A DNA stretch of 40,290 nucleotides, from contig CALULQ010000072.1 of NCBI GenBank assembly GCA_944321525.1, positions 1 to 40,290 on the forward strand, in the 5' to 3' direction. Of this stretch, positions 1 through 9,187 are shown piece by piece. A program made the position numbers and the translations under genes. Every line of letters starts with the position of its first letter. Position 1 is the first letter of the stretch. The notes under the pieces are model-generated. The model was not told the origin of the DNA and searched no databases. It saw nothing but the letters and a program-made list of their open reading frames with translations. Source of the stretch: an uncultured Paraprevotella sp. GTDB taxonomy: Bacteria; Bacteroidota; Bacteroidia; Bacteroidales; Bacteroidaceae.

Positions 1-52
1 GGGCATCTCTGAGGACGAACTCACAAAGTTACTGCCTTACAACTTTACTTGA
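1..52 (+). CDS. C-terminal end of an unidentified protein, convergent with rplQ (partial)
   Basis: Reading from base 2, the plus strand gives GISEDELTKLLPYNFT and then TGA at 50-52. The residue mix looks like a genuine protein terminus. The gene runs in from the left edge and faces rplQ, and the two share the terminator hairpin at 115-147. Sixteen residues are too few to name a family. It could also be a chance open stretch. Confidence 0.45.
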   Translation, partial: GISEDELTKLLPYNFT

Positions 53-109
53 AACACGCCGAGTTTCGGATGGATACGAACGAAAAAACACGCCGAGTTT
101 CGGATGGAT
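52..109. repeat. Two 24-bp perfect direct repeats, period 34 bp
   Basis: Bases 52-75 and 86-109 are identical over 24 bp (core ACACGCCGAGTTTCGGATGG) and are separated by 10 bp. The first copy starts on the last base of the TGA of the partial gene to the left. On the minus strand each copy contains CCGAAACTCGG, a short hairpin (CCGA/TCGG), followed by GCGTGTTT, so each could act as a weak extra terminator after rplQ. Two copies are too few to call CRISPR. They may belong to a dispersed intergenic repeat family. Confidence 0.8.
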
Positions 110-114
110 GCATA

Positions 115-147
115 AAAGCCGCCCCACATTCACTGTGAGACGGCTTT
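115..147 (-). terminator. Intrinsic terminator of the ribosomal protein cluster, probably bidirectional
   Basis: The arms AAAGCCG (115-121) and CGGCTTT (141-147) pair, with further CTCACA/TGTGGG pairing inside. On the minus strand the stem is followed by TTTT, and it lies 24 bp past the rplQ stop. On the plus strand the right arm runs into CTTTCTTTC, so it could also stop transcription of the convergent gene on the left. Confidence 0.8.
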
Positions 148-171
148 CTTTCAGTATAGCAATAAAGATTC

Positions 172-690
172 TTATTCAGCCTTCGCAGGTTCTTCAGTTG
201 CAGGTTTCTCTTCTGCCGGAGCAACAGTTTCCGTTGCAGCAGTTTCAGCAGCAGGAGCAGCCTCTGCCTTGGCGGCAGATTTCTTGGAACGACGCGTGCG
301 CGTTTTCTTCGCAACAGTCTTGGCCATGTTCTCATCGTAATCAACCAATTCGATGAAGCACATCTGTGCGTTGTCACCTTGACGGAAACCCGTCTTGATG
401 ATGCGGGTGTAACCACCCGGACGATCGGCCACCTTTGCGGAGATTTCCTTAAACAACTCCGTCACAGCATATTTGTTTTGCAAATAGCTAAACACGACAC
501 GACGAGAATTAGTAGTGTCGAGCTTCGACTTTGTAATCAACGGCTCCACGTATTTCTTCAAAGCCTTTGCCTTTGCAAGAGTCGTAGTGATTCTTTTGTG
601 CATGATCAGAGAGATGGCCATGTTTGCCAACATAGCGTGTCTGTGGGATGCAGTACGACTCAAATGGTTGAATTTCTTATTATGTCTCAT
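172..690 (-). CDS. rplQ: 50S ribosomal protein L17
   Basis: 172 residues. The N-terminal 120 or so form the conserved L17 domain, starting [17 protein letters not shown]. This protein lines the large-subunit exit tunnel region. The final 45 residues are a basic [14 protein letters not shown] patch followed by an Ala/Glu/Pro/Thr-rich tail. That tail is longer than in E. coli L17 (127 residues) but usual for Bacteroidota, and is probably disordered and solvent exposed. It is the last gene of the cluster, 5 bp after rpoA, and is followed by the terminator at 115-147. Confidence 0.98.
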   Translation of the reverse strand: MRHNKKFNHLSRTASHRHAMLANMAISLIMHKRITTTLAKAKALKKYVEPLITKSKLDTTNSRRVVFSYLQNKYAVTELFKEISAKVADRPGGYTRIIKTGFRQGDNAQMCFIELVDYDENMAKTVAKKTRTRRSKKSAAKAEAAPAAETAATETVAPAEEKPATEEPAKAE

Positions 691-695
691 TGTTT

Positions 696-1688
696 TTAAT
701 CTTTGTCTAATTTATACTTAGAAATATCGGTTCCAAACGACAGATTCAGACTCTCTAGCAAATCATCAAGCTCAGTGAGCGATTTCTTACCGAAGTTCCT
801 GAACTTCAAGAGGTCGGTCTTATTGAACTGTACCAAGTCGCCGAGCGTTTCCACATCGGCAGCCTTCAGGCAGTTCAATGCACGGACAGAGAGGTCCATG
901 TCGACCAACTTCGTCTTCAGGAGCTGACGCATGTGCAAAACTTCCTCATCGAACTCTTCGTTGCCCTCACCGTCGGAATTCTCCAACGTAATCTTCTCGT
1001 CTGAGAACAACATGAAGTGATAAATCAGGATTTTTGCAGCCTCTTTGAGGGCGTCTTTCGGGTGTATGGAACCATCTGTAGAAATTTCAAGAACGAGTTT
1101 CTCGTAGTCAGTTTTCTGCTCTACACGATAGTTTTCAACAGCGTACTTAACATTTCTTATTGGAGTGTAAATTGAATCGATGGGAATCACATTGACATCG
1201 GTACAGAAGATACGGTTCTCCTCTGCGGGAACGTATCCACGACCTTTGTTAATGGACAATTCTATCTGCATTGTTGCCTTAGCATCCAAATGGCAAATCA
1301 CCAATTCAGGGTTTAACACTTCAAATCCAGTCAGATACTTGGTAATATCACCGGCCTTGAATTCAGTAGTATTCTCAACCGTGATACTCACTTTCTCATT
1401 CTCGAATTCTTCTACTATCTTCTTGAATCTCACTTGTTTGAGATTCAAGATAATGTTGGTTACATCTTCCTTCACTCCTGGCACAGAAGCAAATTCATGT
1501 TCCACACCGGAAATGCGCACTGTGTTGATGGCATAGCCCTCGAGAGATGAAAGAAGAATACGGCGTAAAGCATTACCAACAGTAATACCGAAACCGGGTT
1601 CCAACGGACGAAATTCGAACTTGCCGAACTTGTCATCCGCCTCCAACATTAATACTTTATCAGGTTTTTGAAATGCTAATATCGCCAT
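696..1688 (-). CDS. rpoA: DNA-directed RNA polymerase subunit alpha
   Basis: 330 residues. The N-terminal domain (about 1-230) dimerises and nucleates RNA polymerase assembly; the motif [20 protein letters not shown] is visible near residue 26. The C-terminal domain (about 255-330), with [20 protein letters not shown] and [12 protein letters not shown], is the usual alpha-CTD that contacts UP elements and activators. It lies between rpsD and rplQ as in the classic alpha operon, so polymerase and ribosome synthesis are coupled. Confidence 0.99.
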   Translation of the reverse strand: MAILAFQKPDKVLMLEADDKFGKFEFRPLEPGFGITVGNALRRILLSSLEGYAINTVRISGVEHEFASVPGVKEDVTNIILNLKQVRFKKIVEEFENEKVSITVENTTEFKAGDITKYLTGFEVLNPELVICHLDAKATMQIELSINKGRGYVPAEENRIFCTDVNVIPIDSIYTPIRNVKYAVENYRVEQKTDYEKLVLEISTDGSIHPKDALKEAAKILIYHFMLFSDEKITLENSDGEGNEEFDEEVLHMRQLLKTKLVDMDLSVRALNCLKAADVETLGDLVQFNKTDLLKFRNFGKKSLTELDDLLESLNLSFGTDISKYKLDKD

Positions 1689-1699
1689 TATCTTAATTA

Positions 1700-2305
1700 T
1701 TATTTAGAGTACAACTCAACGATCAACTGCTCCTTAATGTTCTCAGGAATATCCGCACGTTCCGGCTTATGGAGCAACTTACCGGCCTTCGTGTTTTCAT
1801 CCCATTCCAACCAAGGATACTTGCTGTGGTTGAAACCAGCCAAAGCATTGGCGATCACCTCCAAAGACTTGGACTTCTCGCGCACGCCAACAATCTGTCC
1901 CGGTTTTACCGAATACGAAGGAATGTTCACCACTTCGCCGTCAACGACGATGTGCTTATGCCCCACCAACTGGCGAGCAGCAGCACGCGTGGGAGCGATA
2001 CCCAAACGGTAAACCACATTATCCAACCGGCACTCCAAATTCTGCAAAAGAATCTCACCCGTAATGCCGCTTGTACGTGCAGCCTTCTCAAACATATTAC
2101 GGAACTGCTTCTCCAGCACGCCGTAAGTATATTTGGCCTTCTGCTTCTCAGCCAACATGATGCCGTATTCAGAAGTCTTTCTTCTACGATTGTTACCATG
2201 CTGGCCAGGAGGGTAGTTCTTCTTCGACAAAACCTTGTCAGCACCGAAAATAGCCTCGCCGAAACGACGCGCAATTCTTGATTTTGGTCCAGTGTATCTA
2301 GCCAT
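1700..2305 (-). CDS. rpsD: 30S ribosomal protein S4
   Basis: 201 residues. It starts [18 protein letters not shown] and carries the S4 RNA-binding domain (about residues 90-155, with [30 protein letters not shown]). S4 is a primary 16S rRNA binder that starts small-subunit assembly and represses its own operon in several bacteria. The zinc-ligand cysteines of some S4 forms are absent. A structured 121-bp gap separates it from rpsK upstream, far longer than most gaps in this cluster, and may be its control site. Confidence 0.98.
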   Translation of the reverse strand: MARYTGPKSRIARRFGEAIFGADKVLSKKNYPPGQHGNNRRRKTSEYGIMLAEKQKAKYTYGVLEKQFRNMFEKAARTSGITGEILLQNLECRLDNVVYRLGIAPTRAAARQLVGHKHIVVDGEVVNIPSYSVKPGQIVGVREKSKSLEVIANALAGFNHSKYPWLEWDENTKAGKLLHKPERADIPENIKEQLIVELYSK

Positions 2306-2426
2306 TTCTATTTCTATTTTTTAGGTTGTAGCAGGATTCCATGTCATTGCAGCCGCGACTACAGAAAGGAAATGAAGCCCATTGAAATCGATGGAACCTG
2401 CCGTTTTAATTAAGGTTATCTCTATA
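2306..2426 (-). promoter_or_regulatory. Structured rpsK-rpsD intercistronic region, candidate S4 autoregulatory RNA
   Basis: Seen: GCAGGATTCCAT (2331-2342) pairs with ATGGAACCTGC (2391-2401), 11 bp with one bulged base. Inside it, TGCAGC/ACTACA (2348-2363) forms a six-pair stem (two G-U pairs when read as minus-strand RNA) around a CGCG loop. The structure ends about 25 nt before the rpsD start codon and has no U-run, so it is unlikely to be a terminator. Known: S4 represses alpha-operon or rpsD leaders in E. coli and Firmicutes. Inferred: this could be the Bacteroidota counterpart. Confidence 0.5.
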
Positions 2427-2816
2427 TTAAACTCTTCTTCTCTTAGGAGGACGACAACCGTTGTGGGGCAATGGAGTAACATCAATGATTTCTGTCACCT
2501 CGATGCCTGCGCCATGTATGGTACGGATAGCCGACTCACGTCCGTTACCCGGCCCTTTCACATAGGCTTTTACTTTTCTCAAGCCAAGATCATAAGCGAT
2601 TTTCGCACAATCTTGTGCTGCCATCTGGGCTGCATAGGGAGTGTTCTTCTTGGAACCGCGGAATCCCATCTTACCGGCAGAGGACCATGAAATCACTTGG
2701 CCCTCGCTGTTTGCTAAAGACACAATGATGTTGTTGAAAGAACTATGTACATGCAACTGTCCCATAGCATCAACCTTCACATTTCTTTTCTTAGCTGCGA
2801 CTGTTTTTTTTGCCAT
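2427..2816 (-). CDS. rpsK: 30S ribosomal protein S11
   Basis: 129 residues, the usual length. Conserved features are [20 protein letters not shown] near the N-terminus and the C-terminal [16 protein letters not shown] signature, which binds 16S rRNA in the platform next to the E-site mRNA. It lies 10 bp after rpsM and is followed by the long structured gap before rpsD. Confidence 0.98.
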   Translation of the reverse strand: MAKKTVAAKKRNVKVDAMGQLHVHSSFNNIIVSLANSEGQVISWSSAGKMGFRGSKKNTPYAAQMAAQDCAKIAYDLGLRKVKAYVKGPGNGRESAIRTIHGAGIEVTEIIDVTPLPHNGCRPPKRRRV

Positions 2817-2826
2817 ATCCTAATTA

Positions 2827-3207
2827 TTATTTAGTAGCTTTTTTCTTGTTTGCAACTGTCTTCTTCTTACCTTTGCGCGTACGGGCATTGTTCTTCGTGC
2901 TTTGCCCACGAACAGGAAGGCCCAGACGATGACGAATGCCACGATAGCAACCGATATCCATCAAACGCTTGATGTTCAGCTGGATTTCCGTGCGAAGGTC
3001 GCCCTCCACCTTATACTCCGCGCCAATCACAGCACGGATCTTACCTGCCTGCTCATCCGTCCAGTCCTTCACCTTGATGTCCTTATCAACACCTGCCTTG
3101 GCAAGGATTTTAATCGAACTACTGCGACCTATTCCAAAGATATAGGTCAAAGCGATTTCCCCTCTTTTATTCTGGGGCAAATCTACACCTACAATTCTTA
3201 TTGCCAT
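2827..3207 (-). CDS. rpsM: 30S ribosomal protein S13
   Basis: 126 residues. [20 protein letters not shown] and the C-terminal [20 protein letters not shown] block are diagnostic. S13 sits at the small-subunit head, contacts P-site tRNA, and forms bridges to the large subunit through L5. The Lys-rich tail ([15 protein letters not shown]) is typical. It begins the alpha-operon part of the cluster, 30 bp after rpmJ. Confidence 0.98.
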   Translation of the reverse strand: MAIRIVGVDLPQNKRGEIALTYIFGIGRSSSIKILAKAGVDKDIKVKDWTDEQAGKIRAVIGAEYKVEGDLRTEIQLNIKRLMDIGCYRGIRHRLGLPVRGQSTKNNARTRKGKKKTVANKKKATK

Positions 3208-3237
3208 ATACTTGTTATTTCTTTATGCTATAATAAA

Positions 3238-3354
3238 TCAACCCTGACGCATTTTATACTTCGGGTTCTTTTTGTTGATCACATACAAACGGCCCTTCCG
3301 ACGCACGATCTTGCACTCGGGGGTGCGCTTTTTCAAAGATGCTCTTGTTTTCAT
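3238..3354 (-). CDS. rpmJ: 50S ribosomal protein L36, zinc-free form
   Basis: 38 codons plus TGA read on the minus strand: [10 protein letters not shown]..., then a single Cys at residue 14, ending KYKMRQG. L36 is the smallest large-subunit protein and binds 23S rRNA near the factor-binding region. Zinc-binding L36 uses C11, C14, C27 and H33. Here positions 11, 27 and 33 are Thr, Asn and Tyr, so this copy should not bind zinc. The start ATG is at 3352-3354, and infA ends 15 bp upstream. Confidence 0.96.
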   Translation of the reverse strand: MKTRASLKKRTPECKIVRRKGRLYVINKKNPKYKMRQG

Positions 3355-3369
3355 ATTCTTGCTGCTTTT

Positions 3370-3588
3370 TTATTTATATCTAAATACAATGCGACCTTTT
3401 GAAAGATCATAAGGGCTCATTTCCACCCTCACCTTATCACCTGGAAGGATCTTTATGTAGTGCATTCTCATCTTCCCAGATATATGGGCCGTGATTTCAT
3501 GCCCATTCTCCAACTCTACTCTAAACATCGCGTTAGAAAGAGCTTCCACAATCACACCGTCTTGTTCTATTGCCGACTGTTTTGCCAT
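3370..3588 (-). CDS. infA: Translation initiation factor IF-1
   Basis: 72 residues, the exact family length. A single S1-like OB fold runs from [19 protein letters not shown] through GRIVFRYK at the C-terminus. IF-1 binds the small-subunit A site and assists IF-2 and IF-3 during initiation. It starts just 2 bp after map, so the pair is likely translationally coupled. The map-infA-rpmJ order is a common arrangement at the spc-alpha junction. Confidence 0.98.
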   Translation of the reverse strand: MAKQSAIEQDGVIVEALSNAMFRVELENGHEITAHISGKMRMHYIKILPGDKVRVEMSPYDLSKGRIVFRYK

Positions 3589-3590
3589 AC

Positions 3591-4385
3591 TTAATATAAC
3601 TTTCCTTCTACTTTTTCAATTTCATCAAACGAAGACAAGATGTCCGCCCTGCCCTGATGCACAGCAATCGTGTGCTCGAAATGAGCGGCCCACTTCCCAT
3701 CGCGGGTCTTAATGGTCCACCTGTCAGGCATCATCATGATATCTGGAGAGCCTAATGTTATCATTGGCTCTATGGCTATACATAAGCCATCCTTAATCAG
3801 GACTCCACTGCCCTTCCGGCCATAGTTAGGAACTGCAGGCTCTTCATGCATCGCCTTACCAATGCCATGCCCTACAAATTCCTTCACGACACCATATCCG
3901 TTAGATTCACAATGGCGTTGAATAGTATATCCGATATCGCCAATCCTCTTTCCGGATAAAGCCGCCTTGATTCCAGCGTACAAAGACTCCTTTGTTACTT
4001 TTAAGAGCCTTTTCACTTCTGCTGAAACTTCGCCCACGCAAAAGGTGTAGCAAGAATCACCATTATAACCTTCCAATAAGGTTCCACAATCCACGGAAAC
4101 GATATCACCATCCTTCAAAGGACGATCATTCGGAATCCCATGCACCACTTCATCATTGACCGAAGCACAAATTGAAGAGGGAAACGGGCCTCCATAAGGA
4201 TTTGGGAAACCCTTAAACGTAGGCACCGCCCCGTGGTCCCTTATATACTCCTCCGCCAGATGGTCCAATTGCTTGGTCGTAACCCCCGGACGGATGACTT
4301 TCGCGATTTCAGCCAACGTATCTGCCACCAAAAGGTTTGCAGCACGCATCAACTCTATCTCATCTTCTGTTTTAAGAAATATCAT
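3591..4385 (-). CDS. map: Type I methionine aminopeptidase
   Basis: 264 residues. It removes the initiator methionine from nascent proteins in the cytoplasm. The pita-bread metal site is intact: Asp in SVDCG and in YNGDSC, His in EFVGHGIG, Glu in CIAIEPM, and Glu in AHFEHTIAV. There is no N-terminal zinc-finger extension, so it is the short form. It lies between secY and infA, linking co-translational processing and export with ribosome production. Confidence 0.98.
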   Translation of the reverse strand: MIFLKTEDEIELMRAANLLVADTLAEIAKVIRPGVTTKQLDHLAEEYIRDHGAVPTFKGFPNPYGGPFPSSICASVNDEVVHGIPNDRPLKDGDIVSVDCGTLLEGYNGDSCYTFCVGEVSAEVKRLLKVTKESLYAGIKAALSGKRIGDIGYTIQRHCESNGYGVVKEFVGHGIGKAMHEEPAVPNYGRKGSGVLIKDGLCIAIEPMITLGSPDIMMMPDRWTIKTRDGKWAAHFEHTIAVHQGRADILSSFDEIEKVEGKLY

Positions 4386-4397
4386 ACTAGATAAATC

Positions 4398-5741
4398 TTA
4401 ATAAGCAGACATGCCCGAACGCCCGTGAATTCTACCAGAACTCAACAAGCCATCGTAATGGCGCATCAGCAAATGGCTCTCAATCTGCTGCAAAGTATCC
4501 AAAACGACACCCACCAAGATTAACAAGGAAGTGCCACCAAAGAACTGTGCGAACTCAGCCTTTACGTCCAACAAGCCAGCAAAAGCCGGCATGCAAGCGA
4601 TAAGTGCCAACGCCAAAGAACCCGGCAATGTGATTCGAGACATAATTTGATCAATGAACTCTGCCGTAGGTTTTCCCGGCTTGATTCCTGGAATGAAACC
4701 GTTATTGCGCTTCATATCCTCAGCCATCTGTGTCGGGTTCAAGGTTATGGCGGTATAGAAATAGGTGAATGCAATAATCAGCAATGCAAAGATTACATTA
4801 TACAACACACTATTAGAATCTACCATCATCTGCATGAACGGAGTCGCCTGATCAATTGTCGTAAAACCAATCAGAGTGATAGGGATAAACATCAATGCCT
4901 GAGCAAAGATAATCGGCATCACATTGGCAGCAAACAGCTTAAGAGGAATATATTGGCGTGCACCACCAAATTGCTGGCCACCAACCACCCTCTTAGCATA
5001 CTGCACCGGAATTTTCCGTGTGCCTTGTACCAACAATATCGCCGCACAAACCACAAACAGCAAGATTGCTATTTCGATGATGAACATCAAAAGGCCACCA
5101 CCACTCAGGTTATTCAAGCGTGCAACGAATTCCTGACCAAAAGCTTCCGGCAAACGTGCGATAATACCAATCATGATAATCAAAGAAACACCATTACCAA
5201 TACCCTTGTCCGTTATACGTTCACCTAACCAAAGGATGAACATACTACCGGCAGCCAAAATAATGGTAGATGTAACCATGAAAGTAGTCCAACTGATGGC
5301 CGGGCTCAACGCGCCAGCAGATTGCATCTTCAAATTAGTCAAATAGGCTGGAGCCTGCACCAACAAAATCAGTATCGTTAAATAACGCGTATACTGATTC
5401 ATCTTACGCCGGCCGCTCTCGCCTTCGCGTTGCATCTTTTGAAATGCAGGAACAGCAATGCCCAACAACTGAATCACAATGGATGCAGAGATGTAAGGCA
5501 TGATTCCCAACGCGAAAATAGACGCATTAGAAAATGCACCTCCAGAGAACATATTCAACAAAGACATCAAACCTGTCTCAGTCTGCATACGCAATGCAGT
5601 CAGCTGCGAGGGGTCTATTCCCGGCAATACCACAAACGACCCCAACCGATAGATTGCGATAAACAGAATGGTGATGAGGATCCGTTGCCGAAGATCCTCA
5701 ATCATCCATATGTTCTTAAAGGTTTCGATTAACTTTTTCAT
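4398..5741 (-). CDS. secY: Protein translocase subunit SecY
   Basis: 447 residues with about ten hydrophobic membrane segments. It forms the SecYEG channel for export across the inner membrane. Conserved signs are RILITILFIAIYRLGSFVVLPGID near the N-terminus and YAKRVVGGQQFGGARQYIPL in the fourth cytoplasmic loop. I take the start at 5741 (MKKLIETFKNIWMIEDLRQR), 4 bp after rplO. An in-frame ATG at 5810 would add 23 residues overlapping rplO and is unlikely. The partner secE lies 33 kb away beside nusG. Confidence 0.98.
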   Translation of the reverse strand: MKKLIETFKNIWMIEDLRQRILITILFIAIYRLGSFVVLPGIDPSQLTALRMQTETGLMSLLNMFSGGAFSNASIFALGIMPYISASIVIQLLGIAVPAFQKMQREGESGRRKMNQYTRYLTILILLVQAPAYLTNLKMQSAGALSPAISWTTFMVTSTIILAAGSMFILWLGERITDKGIGNGVSLIIMIGIIARLPEAFGQEFVARLNNLSGGGLLMFIIEIAILLFVVCAAILLVQGTRKIPVQYAKRVVGGQQFGGARQYIPLKLFAANVMPIIFAQALMFIPITLIGFTTIDQATPFMQMMVDSNSVLYNVIFALLIIAFTYFYTAITLNPTQMAEDMKRNNGFIPGIKPGKPTAEFIDQIMSRITLPGSLALALIACMPAFAGLLDVKAEFAQFFGGTSLLILVGVVLDTLQQIESHLLMRHYDGLLSSGRIHGRSGMSAY

Positions 5742-5745
5742 TGAA

Positions 5746-6192
5746 TCAAAGTTTTGTAGCGTTACCACCAGCTGCCGTAATTGCAGCCTCTGCACTCTTA
5801 GAGAATGCATTTGCCTCTACATCCACCTTAGAAGTCAGTTGTCCTTTACCCAATACCTTTACCAACTGCTTAGCCGAAGCCAAACCAGCAGCTACGATAT
5901 CAGCCAACCCTACCTTCTCCAAGTTCTTGGCCGTAGCCAAAGCTTGGATGGCATCAAGGTTCACAGCCTTATACTCAACCCGATTGATGTTCTTAAAACC
6001 AAATTTGGGCAAACGACGCTGCAAGGGCATCTGTCCACCTTCGAAACCAATTTTTCTCTTGTAACCAGATCTTGCTTTTGCACCTTTATGGCCACGAGTT
6101 GAAGTGCCACCCAACCCAGAACCGGCACCACGTCCAACCCTCTTACGGGTTTTGACAGAACCACAAGCAGGCTTTAAAGTATTTAATTTCAT
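5746..6192 (-). CDS. rplO: 50S ribosomal protein L15
   Basis: 148 residues. The Gly/Arg-rich N-terminal half (KTRKRVGRGAGSGLGGTSTR, then HKGAKARSG and GFEGGQMPLQRRLPKFGF) threads into 23S rRNA. L15 is a late-assembly protein of the large subunit. It sits between rpmD and secY in the standard spc order. Confidence 0.98.
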   Translation of the reverse strand: MKLNTLKPACGSVKTRKRVGRGAGSGLGGTSTRGHKGAKARSGYKRKIGFEGGQMPLQRRLPKFGFKNINRVEYKAVNLDAIQALATAKNLEKVGLADIVAAGLASAKQLVKVLGKGQLTSKVDVEANAFSKSAEAAITAAGGNATKL

Positions 6193-6218
6193 TTCGTATC
6201 AATTTTATAGGTAAATAA

Positions 6219-6395
6219 TTAATCTAGCACAACAACCAAATGGTGCAACTTCTGAATCATGCCGCGAGAAGAGGGAGTATCCTCAACTTCAACAACTTGG
6301 TTGATTTTTCTCAAGCCCAAGGTGTCAAGCGTCCGCTTCTGGTCTTTCGGCGCACCGATTCTACTCTTGATCTGCTTAACTTTTATTGTTGCCAT
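6219..6395 (-). CDS. rpmD: 50S ribosomal protein L30
   Basis: 58 codons plus TAA read on the minus strand, starting MATIKVKQIKSRIGAPKDQK. The sequence continues TLDTLGLRKINQVVEVEDTP, the L30 signature, and ends HHLVVVLD. The short bacterial form of L30 binds 23S rRNA near the 5S region. It begins 11 bp after rpsE and is followed by rplO. Confidence 0.97.
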   Translation of the reverse strand: MATIKVKQIKSRIGAPKDQKRTLDTLGLRKINQVVEVEDTPSSRGMIQKLHHLVVVLD

Positions 6396-6406
6396 AAGAA
6401 ACTCCT

Positions 6407-6919
6407 TTATCCTCTAAATACTTTACTTAAACTTACACCACGATTTTGTGCCACTGTCTTGGCATCACGCATCTCGGCCAAAGCCAAAATTGTCGCTTTT
6501 ACAAGATTATGAGGATTTGAAGATCCCTTTGACTTAGCCAAGCAATCCGTAATTCCCACACTCTCGAAAACAGCGCGCATAGCGCCGCCAGCGACAACCC
6601 CCGTACCAGTTGAAGCAGGCTTTATAAAGACTTCTGCACCGCCAAATTTTGCCGCCTCTTCGTGAGGTACCGTACCATTCAGCACAGGAATCTTCACCAA
6701 GTTCTTTTTTGCGGCTTCCACACCTTTGGCAATAGCTGCAGTCACTTCACCGGCTTTTCCCAAGCCCCAGCCAATGATACCATTACCGTTGCCCACGACA
6801 ACGATGGCAGCGAAAGTGAATGTCCGACCACCTTTTGTCACCTTAGTAACACGATTGATAGCGACCAATCTGTCCTTCAATTCGATATCACTGCTTATCT
6901 TTACTCTATTAATTGCCAT
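6407..6919 (-). CDS. rpsE: 30S ribosomal protein S5
   Basis: 170 residues. The N-terminal double-stranded RNA-binding domain has [17 protein letters not shown], and the C-terminal domain has [21 protein letters not shown]5 lies at the mRNA entry channel and influences decoding fidelity and spectinomycin response. The loop carrying the usual spectinomycin residues (TKGGR) is of the common type. It lies 6 bp after rplR. Confidence 0.98.
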   Translation of the reverse strand: MAINRVKISSDIELKDRLVAINRVTKVTKGGRTFTFAAIVVVGNGNGIIGWGLGKAGEVTAAIAKGVEAAKKNLVKIPVLNGTVPHEEAAKFGGAEVFIKPASTGTGVVAGGAMRAVFESVGITDCLAKSKGSSNPHNLVKATILALAEMRDAKTVAQNRGVSLSKVFRG

Positions 6920-6925
6920 AACTCA

Positions 6926-7267
6926 TTAAAATTTAAGTCCACCGTTACGTGCAGCGTCTGCAACTTCCTTTACCCTACCATGATACAAGTAACCATTACG
7001 GTCAAATACAACGGTAGTAATTCCAGCCTCCAAAGCCTTCTTGGCGATTAATTCGCCAACTTTTGCAGCCTGCTCCTTCTTCGGCATGGCCTCCATACCC
7101 AATGAAGAAGCTGAAGCCAAAGTCGTACCCGTTACATCGTTGATGATCTGAACATAAATCTGTTTGTTACTTCTAAAAACAGACATACGCGGACGCTCAG
7201 TCGTGCCTGAAATCTTATTGCGTATTCTATACTTGATCTTTATCCGTCTTTCTAATTTCGATACCAT
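6926..7267 (-). CDS. rplR: 50S ribosomal protein L18
   Basis: 113 residues. The sequences [20 protein letters not shown] and [20 protein letters not shown] identify L18, which carries 5S rRNA into the central protuberance with L5 and L25. It is in the standard place between rplF and rpsE. Confidence 0.98.
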   Translation of the reverse strand: MVSKLERRIKIKYRIRNKISGTTERPRMSVFRSNKQIYVQIINDVTGTTLASASSLGMEAMPKKEQAAKVGELIAKKALEAGITTVVFDRNGYLYHGRVKEVADAARNGGLKF

Positions 7268-7285
7268 AATCTTACTATTTTAAAA

Positions 7286-7858
7286 TTACTTTGCACCCGC
7301 CGACTTCCCAGATTTTCTGCGAATCTGTTCGCCAACAAACAAAACACCTTTTCCTTTATATGGTTCCGGCATACGGAAAGAACGAATCTTAGCACAAACC
7401 TGTCCTAACAACTGCTTATCACATGATTCCAAAATGATAAGAGGATTCTGATTCCTTTCAGACTTCGTTTCCACCTTGATTTCCTTAGGCAACTGAAGGA
7501 AAATATTGTGGGTATATCCCAAAGAGAACTCGATCAAATTCCCTTGGTTGCTGGCACGGAAACCGACACCAACAAGTTCCAACTTTTTCACATAGCCCTC
7601 GGATACACCGACAACCATGTTATGCACCAAAGAACGGTACAAACCATGGAAAGCTTGCTTCTGCTTCATTTCCACGGAATCGTTCTGCTCGTCAATCGTG
7701 AAAATGACCTCCGAATTTTCAATCCCGACTTTAATTGAAGGATGTACAGCTTGGCTCATCTCACCCTTGGGTCCTTTTACAGTAACCACATTATCATCAT
7801 TCACAGCCACCGTAACGCCTGCAGGAATGTGAACTGGCAATTTTCCTATTCTAGACAT
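7286..7858 (-). CDS. rplF: 50S ribosomal protein L6
   Basis: 190 residues with the start taken at MSRIGKLPVHIPAGV (ATG at 7858). An ATG five codons upstream is possible but less conserved. It has the two duplicated L6 domains and the C-terminal PEPYKGKGVLFVGEQIRRKS motif that contacts the sarcin-ricin region of 23S rRNA near the factor-binding site. Confidence 0.98.
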   Translation of the reverse strand: MSRIGKLPVHIPAGVTVAVNDDNVVTVKGPKGEMSQAVHPSIKVGIENSEVIFTIDEQNDSVEMKQKQAFHGLYRSLVHNMVVGVSEGYVKKLELVGVGFRASNQGNLIEFSLGYTHNIFLQLPKEIKVETKSERNQNPLIILESCDKQLLGQVCAKIRSFRMPEPYKGKGVLFVGEQIRRKSGKSAGAK

Positions 7859-7873
7859 ATTTCGATCCTCCAA

Positions 7874-8269
7874 TTAATATACATAACAAAGCACCTCGCC
7901 ACCTACTCTCAGTTCGGAAGCCTCCTTGTCTGTCATCACACCTTTGGATGTAGATATGATAGCAATACCTAATCCATTAATTACTCTCGGCATGTCCTTA
8001 TAACCGGTATATTTACGCATACCCGGCGTAGAGACACGGATCAACTTCTTAATCGCGTTGACCTTGTTCACTGAATCGTATTTCAGTGCCACTTTGATTG
8101 TACCTTGAGGGCCATCTTCTACGAATTTGTAGTTCAAGATGTAGCCCTTCTCAAAAAGGATTTTCGTGATTTCCTTTTTCAAATTCGACGCAGGGATTTC
8201 AACAACCCTATGCTTCGCCATAATGGCGTTTCTCAAACGCGTCAAATAATCAGCTATTGGATCAGTCAT
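7874..8269 (-). CDS. rpsH: 30S ribosomal protein S8
   Basis: 131 residues. It starts MTDPIADYLTRLRNAIMAKH and ends with the conserved GIAIISTSKGVMTDKEA and GGEVLCYVY. S8 binds the central domain of 16S rRNA early in assembly and in E. coli represses the spc operon by binding mRNA near rplE. I see no clear copy of that site here. Confidence 0.98.
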   Translation of the reverse strand: MTDPIADYLTRLRNAIMAKHRVVEIPASNLKKEITKILFEKGYILNYKFVEDGPQGTIKVALKYDSVNKVNAIKKLIRVSTPGMRKYTGYKDMPRVINGLGIAIISTSKGVMTDKEASELRVGGEVLCYVY

Positions 8270-8321
8270 TTTATATAAAGTTTAATTAATCGGGACTCTC
8301 CCGACAATATTAAATAATAAA

Positions 8322-8621
8322 TTACCAACTTGCTTTTTTTACGCCCGGTATCAAGCCACTTGAAGCCATCTCACGGAATTGGATACGTGAAATGCCGAAC
8401 TGGCGCATATATCCTTTCGGACGTCCCGTCAGCTTGCAACGATTGTGCAAACGGATAGGATTTGCATTCTTCGGAATACGCTGCAATTTCTGAGCAGCCT
8501 CGTAAGCCTCTACAGGATCGCCAGTATTCACGATCTTCTTCAAGGCGGCACGCTTTTCGGCATATTTAGCTACAAGCTTGGCTCTCTTCACCTCACGAGC
8601 CTTCATAGATTCCTTTGCCAT
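8322..8621 (-). CDS. rpsN: 30S ribosomal protein S14, zinc-independent form
   Basis: 99 residues, the long form. The C-terminus has [20 protein letters not shown] and [20 protein letters not shown]. The CxxC pairs of the short zinc-binding type are missing; only one Cys remains. S14 is a late-binding protein of the small-subunit head. The gap of 52 bp to rpsH is longer than usual for this cluster but shows no strong signal. Confidence 0.98.
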   Translation of the reverse strand: MAKESMKAREVKRAKLVAKYAEKRAALKKIVNTGDPVEAYEAAQKLQRIPKNANPIRLHNRCKLTGRPKGYMRQFGISRIQFREMASSGLIPGVKKASW

Positions 8622-8629
8622 ATCTCTTA

Positions 8630-9187
8630 TTAATCGTTTTTAGCGTTTTTAAAAGGCAATCCGAACTCCTTGAGCAATGCATAACCTTCCTCGTCCGTCT
8701 CAGCCGTAGTCACGAAAGTTATGTTCATACCCAAAATCCGGTCAATTGCATCAATGTTGATTTCAGGGAAGATAATCTGCTCCTGAATACCCAACGTATA
8801 ATTTCCACGACCGTCGAACTTGCTCTCAATTCCTTTGAAGTCACGGATACGCGGCAATGCCACACGAATCAACTTCTCCAAGAATTCATACATCCTCTCG
8901 CGACGCAGAGTAACCATCACACCGATAGGCATCTTCTTGCGCAACTTGAAGTTTGCAACGTCTTTCTTAGAAACAGTAGCAACGGCCTTCTGACCAGTAA
9001 TGGCCGTCAACTCGTTGATAGCGACATCGATAATCTTCTTATCCGCCGTAGCCATACCCAAACCTTGATTAATCACAATCTTCTTGAGCACGGGAATCTG
9101 CATCGTTGAAGAATAATTGAATTGTTTCTTCAATGCAGGAGCGATACGCTCTATATATTCTTTCTTAAGGCTAGCAGTATTTACCAT
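8630..9187 (-). CDS. rplE: 50S ribosomal protein L5
   Basis: 185 residues. Signature stretches are [35 protein letters not shown] and [21 protein letters not shown]5 binds 5S rRNA and P-site tRNA and forms a bridge to S13. Its ATG shares one base with the rplX stop (TAATG overlap), which suggests translational coupling. Confidence 0.98.
   Translation of the reverse strand: MVNTASLKKEYIERIAPALKKQFNYSSTMQIPVLKKIVINQGLGMATADKKIIDVAINELTAITGQKAVATVSKKDVANFKLRKKMPIGVMVTLRRERMYEFLEKLIRVALPRIRDFKGIESKFDGRGNYTLGIQEQIIFPEINIDAIDRILGMNITFVTTAETDEEGYALLKEFGLPFKNAKND

Noticed and set aside
52..109. CRISPR array
   Set aside because: There are only two repeats with a 10-bp spacer, and no cas genes are nearby.
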